NCBI GenBank assembly: GCA_958510875.1
Contig: OY294068.1
Location: 27,260,297 to 27,324,296 of the forward strand
Direction of reading: 5' to 3'
DNA: 64,000 bases
DNA from: Endomychus coccineus
Lineage: Eukaryota; Arthropoda; Insecta; Coleoptera; Endomychidae
Shown one piece after another: positions 1-8,665 of the stretch (positions are counted from its first letter, which is position 1; each line of letters starts with the position of its first letter). The notes under the pieces were generated by a model. It saw only the letters and a program-made list of their open reading frames with translations, was not told where the DNA came from and did no database searches. The position numbers and the translations under genes were made by a program.

Positions 1-90
1 TATTGGATGTTGATTCTATAAATAAGAAACAATCACCCTTATCCATTAAAAATGCTATTAAAGTACTGAGGGTAATTGCTTCTTATTTAT
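1..90. repeat. Penelope-associated repeat fragment
   Basis: The stretch around 20-85 (AACAATCA, then TTAAAGTACTGAGG) resembles the sequences at 58935-59020 and 60500-60573, and in reverse the one at 33285-33375 beside Penelope reverse-transcriptase remnants. I read it as a short piece of the terminal region of one Penelope-like family. The short reading frame that crosses it (3-197) has no recognisable domain and is not treated as a gene. Confidence 0.4.
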
Positions 91-419
91 ATCGTTATAT
101 AGTGTATTCACAGTGTGAACTCTTATATAGTTCATCGATGTTGATTGCCTTCTCCATTACTTATGAGATCACAGATGGTAATGCATTGGGTTTATAATTA
201 TTAGGAAGGATTCCTTTCATGTTTTTGGAATAGGTTGAACTCTAGCTGTCTTTCAGCAGGAAGCATACACATCAAGTTTGTAAGAAAGGTTGAGTTCAAG
301 GCAGTGTAGTGAAGACAGTGAATACTGTCTACGAGTTTTGTGTAAAGCAACTGTAAAAACTAAAGTGGGTCACTTTGAAATTTGACAGCTAAGGATAATC
401 CGGTTATAAATGTACATAC
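91..419. other. Non-coding, start of the Side-family intron after the TM exon
   Basis: I see nothing recognisable here. On the minus strand it follows the splice donor at 419 of the transmembrane exon, so it should be intron leading to cytoplasmic-tail exons outside the window. Confidence 0.5.
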
Positions 420-766
420 CCGAAACTTTCTAATGGCGAGTACGATAGCTCCCATAGCTGCAGCTACAATTAAAGTGGACCCGGCAGCTAATAATATGTA
501 CAACCAAGGTCCGGTTCCTCCTTTTTCAGTTTCGGAAGGTTCAGTGGAACGTCGTTGCTCTTTTAGGCCTGGAGCTGGCATCGTTTTGAAACTCAAAGGA
601 GTCGCGATTTTTGACGATCCCTTACTATTATAAGACGATATTGCAAGGGAATATTGTTGTCCGGGCTCTAAATTGGTCACGTGAAATTCCGGAAGTGCGA
701 TCGAAGACATGTTCACTATTAAAGTTTCGTCAGAGTATAGAACCATCACAAACTTCTGCCTGAGTC
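420..766 (-). CDS. Sidestep-family receptor, exon with FN3 end and transmembrane helix
   Basis: This is an internal coding exon on the minus strand, 347 nt. It starts after an acceptor (TTACAG, AG at 768-767) and ends before a consensus donor GTATGT beginning at 419. It enters in phase 1, with the first two bases completing the glycine codon left open by the upstream exon, and leaves in phase 0. It encodes the second half of a fibronectin type III domain (LEPGQQYSLAISSYNSKG, the usual FN3 end), a Ser/Thr/Glu-rich juxtamembrane stalk, and a hydrophobic helix (WLYILLAAGSTLIVAAAMGA continuing into IVLA), followed by the stop-transfer motif RKFR. Domain order and motifs match Sidestep (Side) proteins of insects, single-pass Ig-superfamily receptors known as partners of Beat proteins in axon guidance. 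Which Side paralogue it is cannot be told. The tail exons lie left of base 1. Confidence 0.85.
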
Positions 767-1039
767 CTGTAACAAACAAAGCAACAGAAGCAATTATATT
801 GATAGTTCTTGATGTGGTTAATTTTTGAATTTACCCAATGATCTTGCAAAATACTTTTAATGTTCCATCTATAACTGTATCAAATTGAAAGAATATACCA
901 AAACAATGCATCAATATTTGAAAATCTGATATCAGAATGATATCGGAAAAACCTTTACATTGAAGAGATTTGTTAAATTAAATAACTTAGTCATATGCTA
1001 CAGTAGTTACTCATCCCAAAGGTTTAAAATAGGTACCTA

Positions 1040-1335
1040 GTTTTTTTATTTTGACTAACCGAGAAGAAAACCTATACAGTTCGTAGAACATCGTGGGTGC
1101 CAGCTGTGGAGTGAGGAGGAGGTAGGCATTGAAATTTGTCTCGTAAGTTTGGAGGTTACAGGCATCATGAAAGACCTCACTAGGCAAATAGTTCTACAAC
1201 TTCGCAATTTCATAGAAAATTTAACTCTGATAGAAAGAAGTTCGGCAGGTCTCGAAACTGTCAACGAAAGGGAGAAGTGCCTTGGCTCGTCTAGTCTGCT
1301 TACCTGAATCGGTCGGGGTCGAATAGCAGACAAGA
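1040..1335 (-). mobile_element. Jockey-like LINE, 3' end fragment
   Basis: Read on the minus strand, this matches the C-terminal coding end and 3' end of the LINE at 41340-41700: a diverged tail with the LDEPRHFS and SRPAELLS stretches, then the shared terminal motif (GATGTTC, CGAAC, TATAGGTTT, AGTCAAAATA) and a short A-run. Related 3' ends occur at 28735-28800 and 42365-42440. It is 5' truncated and non-functional. Confidence 0.6.
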
Positions 1336-1573
1336 CTTCCGATGGGCTCCGACCATGATAGTATTTATAGAAAACTTTAGAAAAGGGAGAGAGGTCAATG
1401 AATTCGTATGTGTGGCATCACCAATTACAGGAATAGCCTTTTTCTCAATATAATCTATGGGCTTCACCATATGCTTGGGAGCTGAACTCTAAACATGTGA
1501 ACAGTACTCCAGGACATGTCAAATTATAAGGAGCTGTTCTTGACACGGAATAGAAAACCAAGTTTTGTGAAGA

Positions 1574-1767
1574 GGTTTTCGCGATGGACCTCATAAGCAT
1601 GATCATCCTCACTCCTAGGTGCACTTCGCCTGCTTGATGGGGCCATAAGTTCGCGCCACGATCAGAAGCAGGTTTTCGCGATGGACCTCATAAGCATCAT
1701 CATCCTCACTCCTAGATGCACTTCGTTTGCTTGATGGGGCCATATGTGCGCGCCACGATCAGAAGCA
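1574..1767 (-). repeat. 97-bp tandem duplication at a LINE 3' end
   Basis: Two adjacent copies of a 97-bp unit (1574-1670 and 1671-1767) both start GGTTTTCGCGATGG and end GATCAGAAGCA, with a few substitutions between them. They form the 3' tail of the LINE remnant that reads leftwards from about 2330. The tail contains ATGATGATG triplets on the minus strand, like the TGATGATGATGATA end of the LINE at 31740. Confidence 0.8.
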
Positions 1768-2330
1768 TATTTTAGGAAACCCAGAATCCTTCGCTGGCTT
1801 CCATAATTACCTCTGGAAACAGTTTTGCTTCGCCGAAGTAACAACGACGACTGAAGCATGTCAAACCTGGGCATTCCAAAATGATGTGTGCTTCTTTGCA
1901 TTTCCTATATATAGGGTCATCTGCGATGCTCATGAAATGAAGATGTTTCGTAAGACGACAGAGACCCGTGAGGATTCCTGTTATCACCCTAATATCCCTT
2001 CTGTTTAGAGAAAGGAGTTTCTTTTAGAGCCTGGGCATAGGCCCTTTGACAAAAGGGCATGGCCTGCCTCGCCTCATGTGTGGTGATTAGCGCCCTGAGT
2101 TAGACCACTGTTTGTTCAGCTGGTTCTGGCCCAACAGGAGTACCAGGCGATCCATGCCTGACCAGGGTGTCCGCCATTTCAGTTCCTCCAACTCCACTGT
2201 GTGCTGGGACCCAGATAAGTTACACTTTGTTTGTCCTGGCTAGTTCTGCTATTGCATCTCTGCTCCCTCGTTGGAGCTGGTACGACCCGTAATACCTACA
2301 CATGCAAGCCGCTGAAGTCGATCCAAGGGG
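1670..2330 (-). pseudogene. R1/LOA-like LINE ORF2, RNase H and C-terminal remnant
   Basis: Minus-strand translation in broken frames gives an RNase H motif (WVPAHSGVGGTEMADTL, about 2175-2230). It is followed by the LINE C-terminal motif LTGLCRLTKHLHFM with a Cys/His cluster (YRKCKEAHIILECPG, about 1870-1960) and a run to SEGFWVS. This order (RNase H, then a CCHC-like C-terminus) is that of the I/R1/LOA group of non-LTR retrotransposons. Stops and frameshifts make it a fossil. It sits in the Side intron in sense orientation. Reverse transcriptase and endonuclease domains are absent, as expected from 5' truncation. Confidence 0.75.
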
Positions 2331-2780
2331 TTTTCTATTACTTTCTCCATTAATTTTTAGTTAAACATACTATTCGGACAGAGCTAACGCAAACCCAGTT
2401 GAAATGTTGGAGCGGGTGATGCAAAACTTTCGTGTTATGCTCCAGGAGTGTAAGCAGTGATGATGAGATGATTCCGTTTTACTTACGAACATTTTGTTTT
2501 ATTTTTGTATATACCTACTTTAAATTACGAAATGAATTAGCTTTACAAATGGAATTTCATTCTGCCTACCCTTCTATTTCTCGAAGATTTTTGAAATTCT
2601 GGTCTGGGATGGTATGAATATGAAGGAGGAATGCAATGGATGATGAAGTTGAATAATCAAATGAAATAAGTTGATTTATGGATTTCTGTTTTTAAGTTGT
2701 CGGGTTGTGGAATATGTAAAAGAAAACGCGTTTTCCTGAAAACTCGACACTAAACGTTAATAATAACTTTGAATTGTTAC

Positions 2781-3081
2781 CTCCGTCGAACCCTTTCTTG
2801 CAACTAAGAAGCATGGAATGGTGAGTAACGTTTCCTATTTGGCACGTATGAGGTGGGTCTGGTTTTCCAGCAGGTACTATGTGATAGGTGCAAGGCTGCC
2901 TCTGCAAGCCTAAGTCGTTTCGTCCCCAGCATTGTAACGTGCCGTAATCGGCCGCTATCCGCGGTATGTATGTCAAGATACTCCCTCCTACTTCCGAAGT
3001 GAACTCGCTCAAGTCACGAGCAATCCCTGGGGTGCTGTTGAAACTCCACCGAAATAATGAGACTGCCGGCTCTGCTTCCAC
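2781..3081 (-). CDS. Sidestep-family receptor, exon with last Ig domain end and FN3 start
   Basis: A 301-nt minus-strand exon. The acceptor is CTATTACAG ending at 3082; the exon opens with VEAEPAVSLFRWSFN and closes in phase 1 before GTAACA at 2780. It encodes the C-terminal half of an Ig domain: the B-C region with the FRWSFN tryptophan, and the F strand DYGTLQCWGRND with the conserved Tyr and Cys. The signature linker QPCTYHIVPAGKPDPPH follows, then the first FN3 strands (CQIGNVTHHSMLLSCKKGFD). The linker and the Ig-FN3 junction are typical of insect Sidestep proteins. It joins in frame to the exon at 420-766. Upstream exons (signal peptide and earlier Ig domains) are not found anywhere to the right in this window. 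Confidence 0.85.
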
Positions 3082-3574
3082 CTGTAATAGATAATTCCTT
3101 GAATTGCTTCCTAAGGAGAACGTTTTCTTAATACGAAAATAGTTAAGTTTTATAGTTTCGATCAAACGTTAATGAAAGAGTTGATTTTTCGGGGAATTAT
3201 ATGTTTAGAGTTTGTCGAGATTATTATCATGATTATACAGAATTGGTCGAAAGTGAATACAACATTTTATGAAAATATGTATCCTTGTTTTTTCGTTTGT
3301 CATTTAATAACCATATCCTTTATAATACTTGAAAAAAAGTTATTGAAATTGACTATTCAATCAACTTCCATTGAATTGTTCTCTACATGAATTTAATGTT
3401 CCTTCTTCCTTGAGATTTGTCGGAAAATTATTATTTTGTACAGTGGAACCGTTGATAAGAATGGGTATCACTGGTTAGTTCATCAAAAAATAGCTAATAT
3501 ATACAAGTAGCCCAGTGATATTAGTAACTTTCTTTGCCATCCAAGAAATGAATCAATCTTCATAAGAAAAATGG
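3082..3574. other. AT-rich non-coding stretch
   Basis: I see no gene or repeat. It lies directly upstream of the Ig exon on the minus strand and is therefore intron of the Side-family gene. Confidence 0.5.
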
Positions 3575-4204
3575 AATGACGACAGTGGCGGAACTTCAAT
3601 TTTTTGGCCCCCCCGCAAAATATTATTCGGGCCCCTACTACAAAAGAAACACAAATTTTTATTGATATTTTTATTAAAAAATAACAAAAAGGAACAAAAT
3701 TGCATTATTAACAATTAAAAATCAACAAAAGAAAATATATTTAAAATTTAAAATCCATCCTCCTGGATTTCAAATTTGCAAATTCTCTAATCACATCTTT
3801 TATTTCCATATTTGAATTAAAAAATAAAGCTGAAAATATAACTTACCTACTTTCACGGTTCACACTTGATATTTATTTAATATTTTGTAACGAATTCGAG
3901 TTGAATGCAAATTTCAAAGTTACCCACACATTCACAAGATATAGGTATCTTAAAATTAACAAACTTAAAATCTAATAGAAAAGTGGAAGAGGGTGGAGTT
4001 TACAAATTGGTAGGTTTTTATTGGTGACAGGAAGGATGTGGTGGGAAACATGCTATTACTGAGGAATGTGTAAGAAGAAAGGCTCAAATACTTCAAATGG
4101 AAAAACCCGAATTGTCGATGCGCCAAGAAATGGTCATAAATAACATCTGGAGAGGTATCATAAATAATGAATATTTGGGTTTGTATAGTTCTGAAAACAT
4201 GAAA

Positions 4205-4820
4205 CAAATGTTGAAAAATCTTGTCTTCCGGATGGATTCCGCGTCACAATAGCTCGACTTGATGCCGACGTTTCGCCAACCATTACAGGTGGCATCTTCA
4301 GGGCAGGCTTGAGGCTTGAACTGAAACTGGTTTCTGTAGCCGTATTTATTGTAGGAAAAATCCTTCACGCTACATAGTTCACTGCCTTTGTTCCGGTGGT
4401 TAACTTCGTTCCGGCACCTGACCCTGCCGTTGTGCGATCATGTGCGAAGTGGAATTTTCGAGGATGGGTTTCCAAATGTTGGGAAGGTAATATCCTGAGT
4501 CACGGTTCATATTATTCGGATGTTTTAGGATTTCTATAGCTTCAAGGATTTTTCGCTGATAGAAGTTTGGGGCTCGGACTAGGATTTTAGTATCTTCAAA
4601 AAGGATTTGATGATTTGTGTTGAACTTGTGTTCCGCAAGTGCAGATCTACTGGTGTCACGAAGTCTTGTACAGAGCTCATGTTCTTTCACACGAGTAGCT
4701 ACTGTACGACCTGTTTCACCAATGTAGACTTTACCGCAAGAACAGGGAATACTGAAACAAATGAACGTACCTACCGGAGGGGACGAGACGGTGACGAGAC
4801 GGTTGTAAAATTGGGAAGTA
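4205..4820 (-). mobile_element. Penelope-like retroelement, 5' truncated 3' part
   Basis: A minus-strand fragment carries the GIY-YIG endonuclease domain followed by a terminal region with a hammerhead-like motif, ending near 4205 with the motif CCATCCGGAAGACAAG. The same terminal sequence recurs at 5700-5818 and, truncated, at 27935-28018. The reverse transcriptase part is missing. It lies inside the hAT element at 3583-5192, so it either inserted there or was carried with it. Confidence 0.75.
4263..4305 (-). ncRNA. Hammerhead-ribozyme-like motif in Penelope terminal region
   Basis: On the minus strand the order is: helix I strand TGCC (4305-4302), core CTGAAGA (4301-4295, fits CUGANGA), helix II GCCA...TGGC, core GAAAC (4274-4270), GTC (4269-4267), then GGCA (4266-4263), which pairs with TGCC as helix I. 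Hammerhead motifs with a very short helix III are known from Penelope-like elements, and GAAACGTC fits that form. One extra unpaired base lies between CUGAAGA and helix II, so activity is not assured. Confidence 0.55.
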
Positions 4821-4996
4821 CATACATAATTAAATAATATGAAATAATATATAGTGGCGTTAATTAGTGACGTAACACTGTCACTGATCAACCTACCCAA
4901 ACAATTTTCGACAAGTGCTCTGAATAGTGTCAGAGAGGGGCCTTTTTCTTTGTTTTCAGGCAGTCGAGTCAGTGCGTCAAAACAAAGTAATGACAA
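4400..4996 (-). pseudogene. GIY-YIG endonuclease domain of a Penelope-like element
   Basis: A 198-codon open frame. Residues from about 75 onward form a GIY-YIG nuclease domain: FSIPCSCGKVYIGETGRTVA is the GIY...YIG core with the CxC insertion characteristic of Penelope-like elements and the conserved Arg after YIGETGR. KEHELCTRL and LAEHKFNTNHQILFEDTKIL follow with the expected His and Asn positions. In the family this domain nicks target DNA for target-primed reverse transcription. The first roughly 70 residues are not Penelope-like and are probably read-through of the flanking hAT sequence. Without a reverse transcriptase this frame cannot support retrotransposition, although the nuclease motif itself looks intact. 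Confidence 0.8.
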
Positions 4997-5192
4997 ACAG
5001 ATGTGGGAGGTTGCAATACTTGCTAAGGGTTTTAAAATGTTTTGTATTAGAATTGTTTGTTTTTTTTGCGCTTGCTGGTAAAGTCGGTTATCAGTTTCGA
5101 GAATGTTTCACACTTTTCACGATGCATTTGGGCCCCTATAGCTCTGGGCCCCCCCGCGTTGCGGGGTCCCGCGCATTGTAGTTCCGCCACTG

Positions 5193-5699
5193 AATGACGA
5201 GCCCTTGAGGAATATACTTAGCTAATGAAAAATTGAGCGTAAGAGAAAAACTACTTGATGAGATTAAAAGTATATGCAAATTTTATAATCATGAATGAGA
5301 AGAAAACATTTTTAGCGAGAAGGGGAACAAATATGTTTAATCGAAATCCTAAATTCTTATACATTTGTTTGCAAACGTCAACATGTAGAAAATAAAAGCA
5401 TACAAACTGTTTTCCACAGATAGAATCAACATTGTGCTACAACATCAATGTGAGTAAAAGCATAAATACAAAAATAAGCAACCTTATGAAGACAGAAAAC
5501 GGCGATAAATTTTTATAAAAAAGTACATCCGGAAAGAAAAATATGGATAAGGCTGAGACAAAATTTGAAACTACCGTAACCTGGAAAATAGTCAATATCT
5601 TTGCGGGCTTAAAAGTCAACGAGACCAATCCCCAAAGAATGAATTGGGAATGAAAAACGGAAGATATGAGGGTGTTTCTGAAGTATAGCTAAAAATACT
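5193..5699. other. AT-rich stretch without recognised features
   Basis: Apart from the AATGACGA target duplication at 5193-5200 I see no gene, repeat or motif. The short minus-strand frame at 5437-5628 is hydrophobic low-complexity and not convincing. Confidence 0.4.
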
Positions 5700-5818
5700 A
5701 AGTTTCAGTTCAAGCCTCAAGCCTGCCCTGAAGATGCCACCTGTAATGGTTGGCGAAAGGTCGGCATCAAGTCGAGCTATTGTGACGCGGAATCCATCCG
5801 GAAGACAAGATTTTTTTA
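5700..5818 (+). mobile_element. Penelope terminal repeat fragment with mutated hammerhead-like core
   Basis: A plus-strand copy, nearly identical to the minus-strand sequence at 4205-4330. The hammerhead-like parts are TGCC (5724-5727), CTGAAGA (5728-5734), GAAA (5755-5758) and GTC with GGCA (5760-5766). The base after GAAA is G instead of C (5759), which would disturb the tiny helix III. It ends with CCATCCGGAAGACAAG and a T-run. No coding part accompanies it. Confidence 0.7.
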
Positions 5819-6374
5819 AGGGTGTATTCTATGGCCGAAAATAAGTTTTTTTTTGTTATACATTTTGACCCATTCAGATTGGAAACACCTCTGTAAAATC
5901 TTAAGTTATAAAGCGATTTCAACCAAAGTTTTTTTATTGTCAAGTAATGAAAGATCTTCTACAAACAAAATTTAAAATGTTTATTCCAATTTTCAGGGCA
6001 TACTACGATACTTTTTTGTAGTCGAAAATGGACAGTTCTTAGTAGCAATTATTTTTTTTTAAATTACGTCACTGGATTTAGAGTGCCTCCAAATAGCTGT
6101 GACCAAAATGTCAAAATATATTCATTAATAACAAAGTTACGACAACTTATAATTCGAAAACTCAGTCACAAAAAAACAGATGGCGATGTACATTTTTTTT
6201 TTCATTAATTTCAACAAATAAACCATCACTGGATGAACAAAATGTTTAAGACAGCATAAATATTTAATGAAAGTAACGGAAATACATTTAACTTTTAATA
6301 AAACTGAATAATTGAACAAACTTAACTTAATAATTATTAAAATATTTTAATTTAGTGCAAAACTTAATTTTAAT

Positions 6375-6505
6375 TTAGATCCTAGTTGCCTCCACTAATC
6401 CACCATCTTCTGCATGTCTTTCAATAAATACTCTCTGGCGTCTATCGTCATCTCCCAAAAGACGTACAATTTCAATTTTCTCTCTCACACTTAATTTTGC
6501 AGCAA
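6375..6505 (-). pseudogene. Transposase N-terminal helix-turn-helix remnant
   Basis: About 43 codons are open on the minus strand (AAKLSVREKIEIVRLLGDDD, then RRQRVFIERHAED), ending in a stop at 6377-6375. The pattern of an activation helix followed by an E-RH motif resembles the N-terminal helix-turn-helix of insect IS630/mariner-type transposases. No catalytic part remains in this short element. Confidence 0.45.
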
Positions 6506-6569
6506 TGACACAAAATAATTAAAAGAACTGTTAAATATTCTTGCCGATAGTATGCATAAATTTACATTG

Positions 6570-6623
6570 ATGGTGTTACTGTTTGTGATAGATTTCAGAA
6601 TCTATCACAAACAGTAACACCAT
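6570..6623. repeat. Perfect 25-bp hairpin
   Basis: Arms 6570-6594 and 6599-6623 are exact reverse complements (first bases ATGGTGTTACTGTTTGTGAT) around a TCAG loop. It is the centre of the long-inverted-repeat element and could extrude as a cruciform or fold in RNA. Confidence 0.9.
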
Positions 6624-7112
6624 TTTCATGGCAACTAAGATTTAAATTGAATTAGGTCTAATATTAGTTAATTGCGTTTAAAGTTATTTCCGCTACTTCC
6701 ATTAAATTTTTATGTTATTTTGAACATTTTGTTCACCTAGTGGTAGTTTATCGTTACAATTAATAAAAAAAAATTCTGTTGATAGAGGATGTTCTTTTGT
6801 GACTGTTAGATTAGTGAGTTTTCGAATTTTAAGTTGTCGTAACTTTGTTATTAATAAATATATTTTCATGAAATTTCGGTCACAGCTATTTGGAGGCACT
6901 TTGAATTCAGTGGAATAGTAATTTTTTTTTATAAAACCTCGCTAATACAAAATTCTCCATTTTCGACTACAAAAAAGTATCGTAGTGTGCTCTGAAAATT
7001 GGAATGAATATTTTAAATTTTGTCTTGTAGTAGATCTTTCATTACTTCGTGGAAAACAGTTGATAACTTAAAACTTTTTCAGGGGCTTTTCCAATCTAAA
7101 TGGGTCACACTG

Positions 7113-8115
7113 TATAACACGGCCCTAAGTTTACGAGCTACAGGGGGTCAAAAATGAAAAAAAAAGTTCTCAATTTTCAAATTCTAAGCCGCGTAATTCA
7201 ACCAAACTTGGTATTCATATTCAATATGTCAGTAAATATGGAACAAAAAATTACCAGCTTTAGAAACTTACCAGTTTCGGAGGTGTGGTTACCATTGATC
7301 ATAATTTATTAAAAAAATATATATCACCCTGTATAATATTACAAATGAAATAGGTCACCATATGCGCTATTGTATTATATCTTCTTTTTATGTCCCTTTA
7401 CATTTACATTGTGTTACACCGACAGTAGAGCGCAGCGCAACAAGATAAACACATTTTCCGGCGCATTCCCCATTTAGTTCACGGTTTAAAATTTGCGTAG
7501 GGTTATCGGATAGTTCACACGATAGCTAGTTTATTAACAGGTCCGTTTAGCTTTTCAGAAACTCGACAGTTGAGCGTGTTTGGAGAAGATTATTTGCATT
7601 CTGGTAGGTCTTTATGATTTCATTTTGCGTGAAATGAACGACATCATGATATGTATATAATATAGATATCAGGTAAATGAAATGTAATGCCATATCTATA
7701 ACGGTTCATAATCTAAGGTCATCATATAGATTTGATGGTTACTTTTCTAATTGAATGCCCAATAAGAAATATCCCATAAATTGAGGTTATCTCAATGTAT
7801 TTGATGAAGTTGGCTTCGACTTTATGTTTATTCTTATTCTTAAGAATATACAATTATACATACAATAATAATACAATAATATACATACATAATCTAATAA
7901 TAATACAAAAATGATATGATTATTAATCAACAAGCCACGAAACTTCTGGAAATTGAGTTGCTTGAAGTTCTTATGCAGATGACCACCGTACTTGCGCCTT
8001 TTGACTTTTCCTGAAGCTTTATCTATATACTATGTTGTATATACGAAAATCACGTGAGTCGTAGATTGTCTGTAGTAACGCTACTGATTTAGTTTTGTTA
8101 TTGTCCGTTGTATTA
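7113..8115. other. Unannotated AT-rich stretch
   Basis: A motif ATCACCCTGTATAATATT at 7324-7341 looks like the end of a transposon (an ACAGGGTG-type terminus). It also resembles TATACAGGGTG at 13314-13324. No partner end or coding sequence could be tied to it. The remainder shows nothing recognisable. Confidence 0.35.
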
Positions 8116-8665
8116 TGACACTATAGTATACACTACGTTGCAAAAGATGAAGAAAACTCTTTCAAATTATCTAAACTTACAGACTTCGTTTTCATATTAT
8201 CCGACAGGTGACACTATAGTACACACTATGTTTCAAAAGATGGAGGAAGCTGATTCAAATTATCAGTTTTCTCCAAACTTACCGACTCAGTTGTCATATA
8301 GTCCGACAGATGACACTATAGTATACAGTAGGTTTTATTGAAAGCTGGAGAAAAATGTTTCAAATTATCAGTTCTCTCCAAACCTACCGACTTAGTTTTC
8401 ATGTTGCACTATACTGTACACTATGATTTGAAAGGTTAACAATACTATTTCAAATTATAAGTTCTCTTCAAACTTACTGACTTAGTTTTCATATTGTCCG
8501 ATATAATATGACACTATAGTATACATTATGATTCAAAAGGTGAAGAAAACTGTGTCAAATTATCGATTCTCTCCAAACTTATGAACATTGTTTTCCTATT
8601 GTCCGATGACGCTATAGTATTTTTTAATTTTGACTTAGTTTGCATATTGTCCGATAGACACTATC
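8116..8665. repeat. Tandem repeat, about 100 bp unit, about 5.5 diverged copies
   Basis: Each unit carries GACACTATAGTATACACTA, then a CAAAAGATG-type block, TTTCAAATTATC, TCTCCAAACTTACCGACT and CATATTGTCCGA. Starts fall near 8117, 8210, 8303, 8405, 8508 and 8608. Units differ by substitutions and small indels, so the array is old. The open frame at 8108-8341 merely runs through the repeat. Confidence 0.8.

Larger units (their letters stand above)
767..2780 (-). other. Intron of the Side-family gene
   Basis: A 2,014-nt phase-1 intron lies between the two Side exons on the minus strand, donor GTAACA at 2780 and acceptor TTACAG ending at 767. It holds two LINE fragments in the same orientation as the gene (1040-1335 and about 1574-2330). 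The parts at 767-1040 and 2331-2780 are AT-rich with no recognisable content. Confidence 0.75.
3583..5192. mobile_element. hAT-type transposon with 13-bp TIRs and 8-bp TSD, containing a Penelope insertion
   Basis: The ends are perfect 13-bp inverted repeats (CAGTGGCGGAACT at 3583-3595, its complement at 5180-5192), flanked by a perfect 8-bp direct duplication AATGACGA (3575-3582 and 5193-5200), the hallmark of hAT insertion. Just inside both ends are G/C-run motifs (GGGCCCCT and GCCCCCCC). A plus-strand open stretch at about 4030-4200 (KPELSMRQEMVINNIWRG) is not recognised. The interior from about 4205 to 4800 is a Penelope-like element on the minus strand. Transposase catalytic motifs are not seen, so this copy is non-autonomous. 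Confidence 0.85.
5865..7112 (-). mobile_element. Long-inverted-repeat DDE transposon (IS630/mariner-like), degenerate
   Basis: The left arm (about 5865-6177) and right arm (about 6788-7112) are imperfect inverted repeats of roughly 310 bp. Shared blocks include TTGGAGGCACT against AGTGCCTCCAA, TAACAAAGTTACGACAACTT and TTTTTTGTAGTCGAAAATGG. The roughly 600-bp centre carries a minus-strand remnant of a transposase N-terminus (6375-6505) and a perfect 25-bp hairpin (6570-6623). Similar long arms flank the DDE element at 13597-15789, suggesting the same broad group. Exact ends are not certain. Confidence 0.65.
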
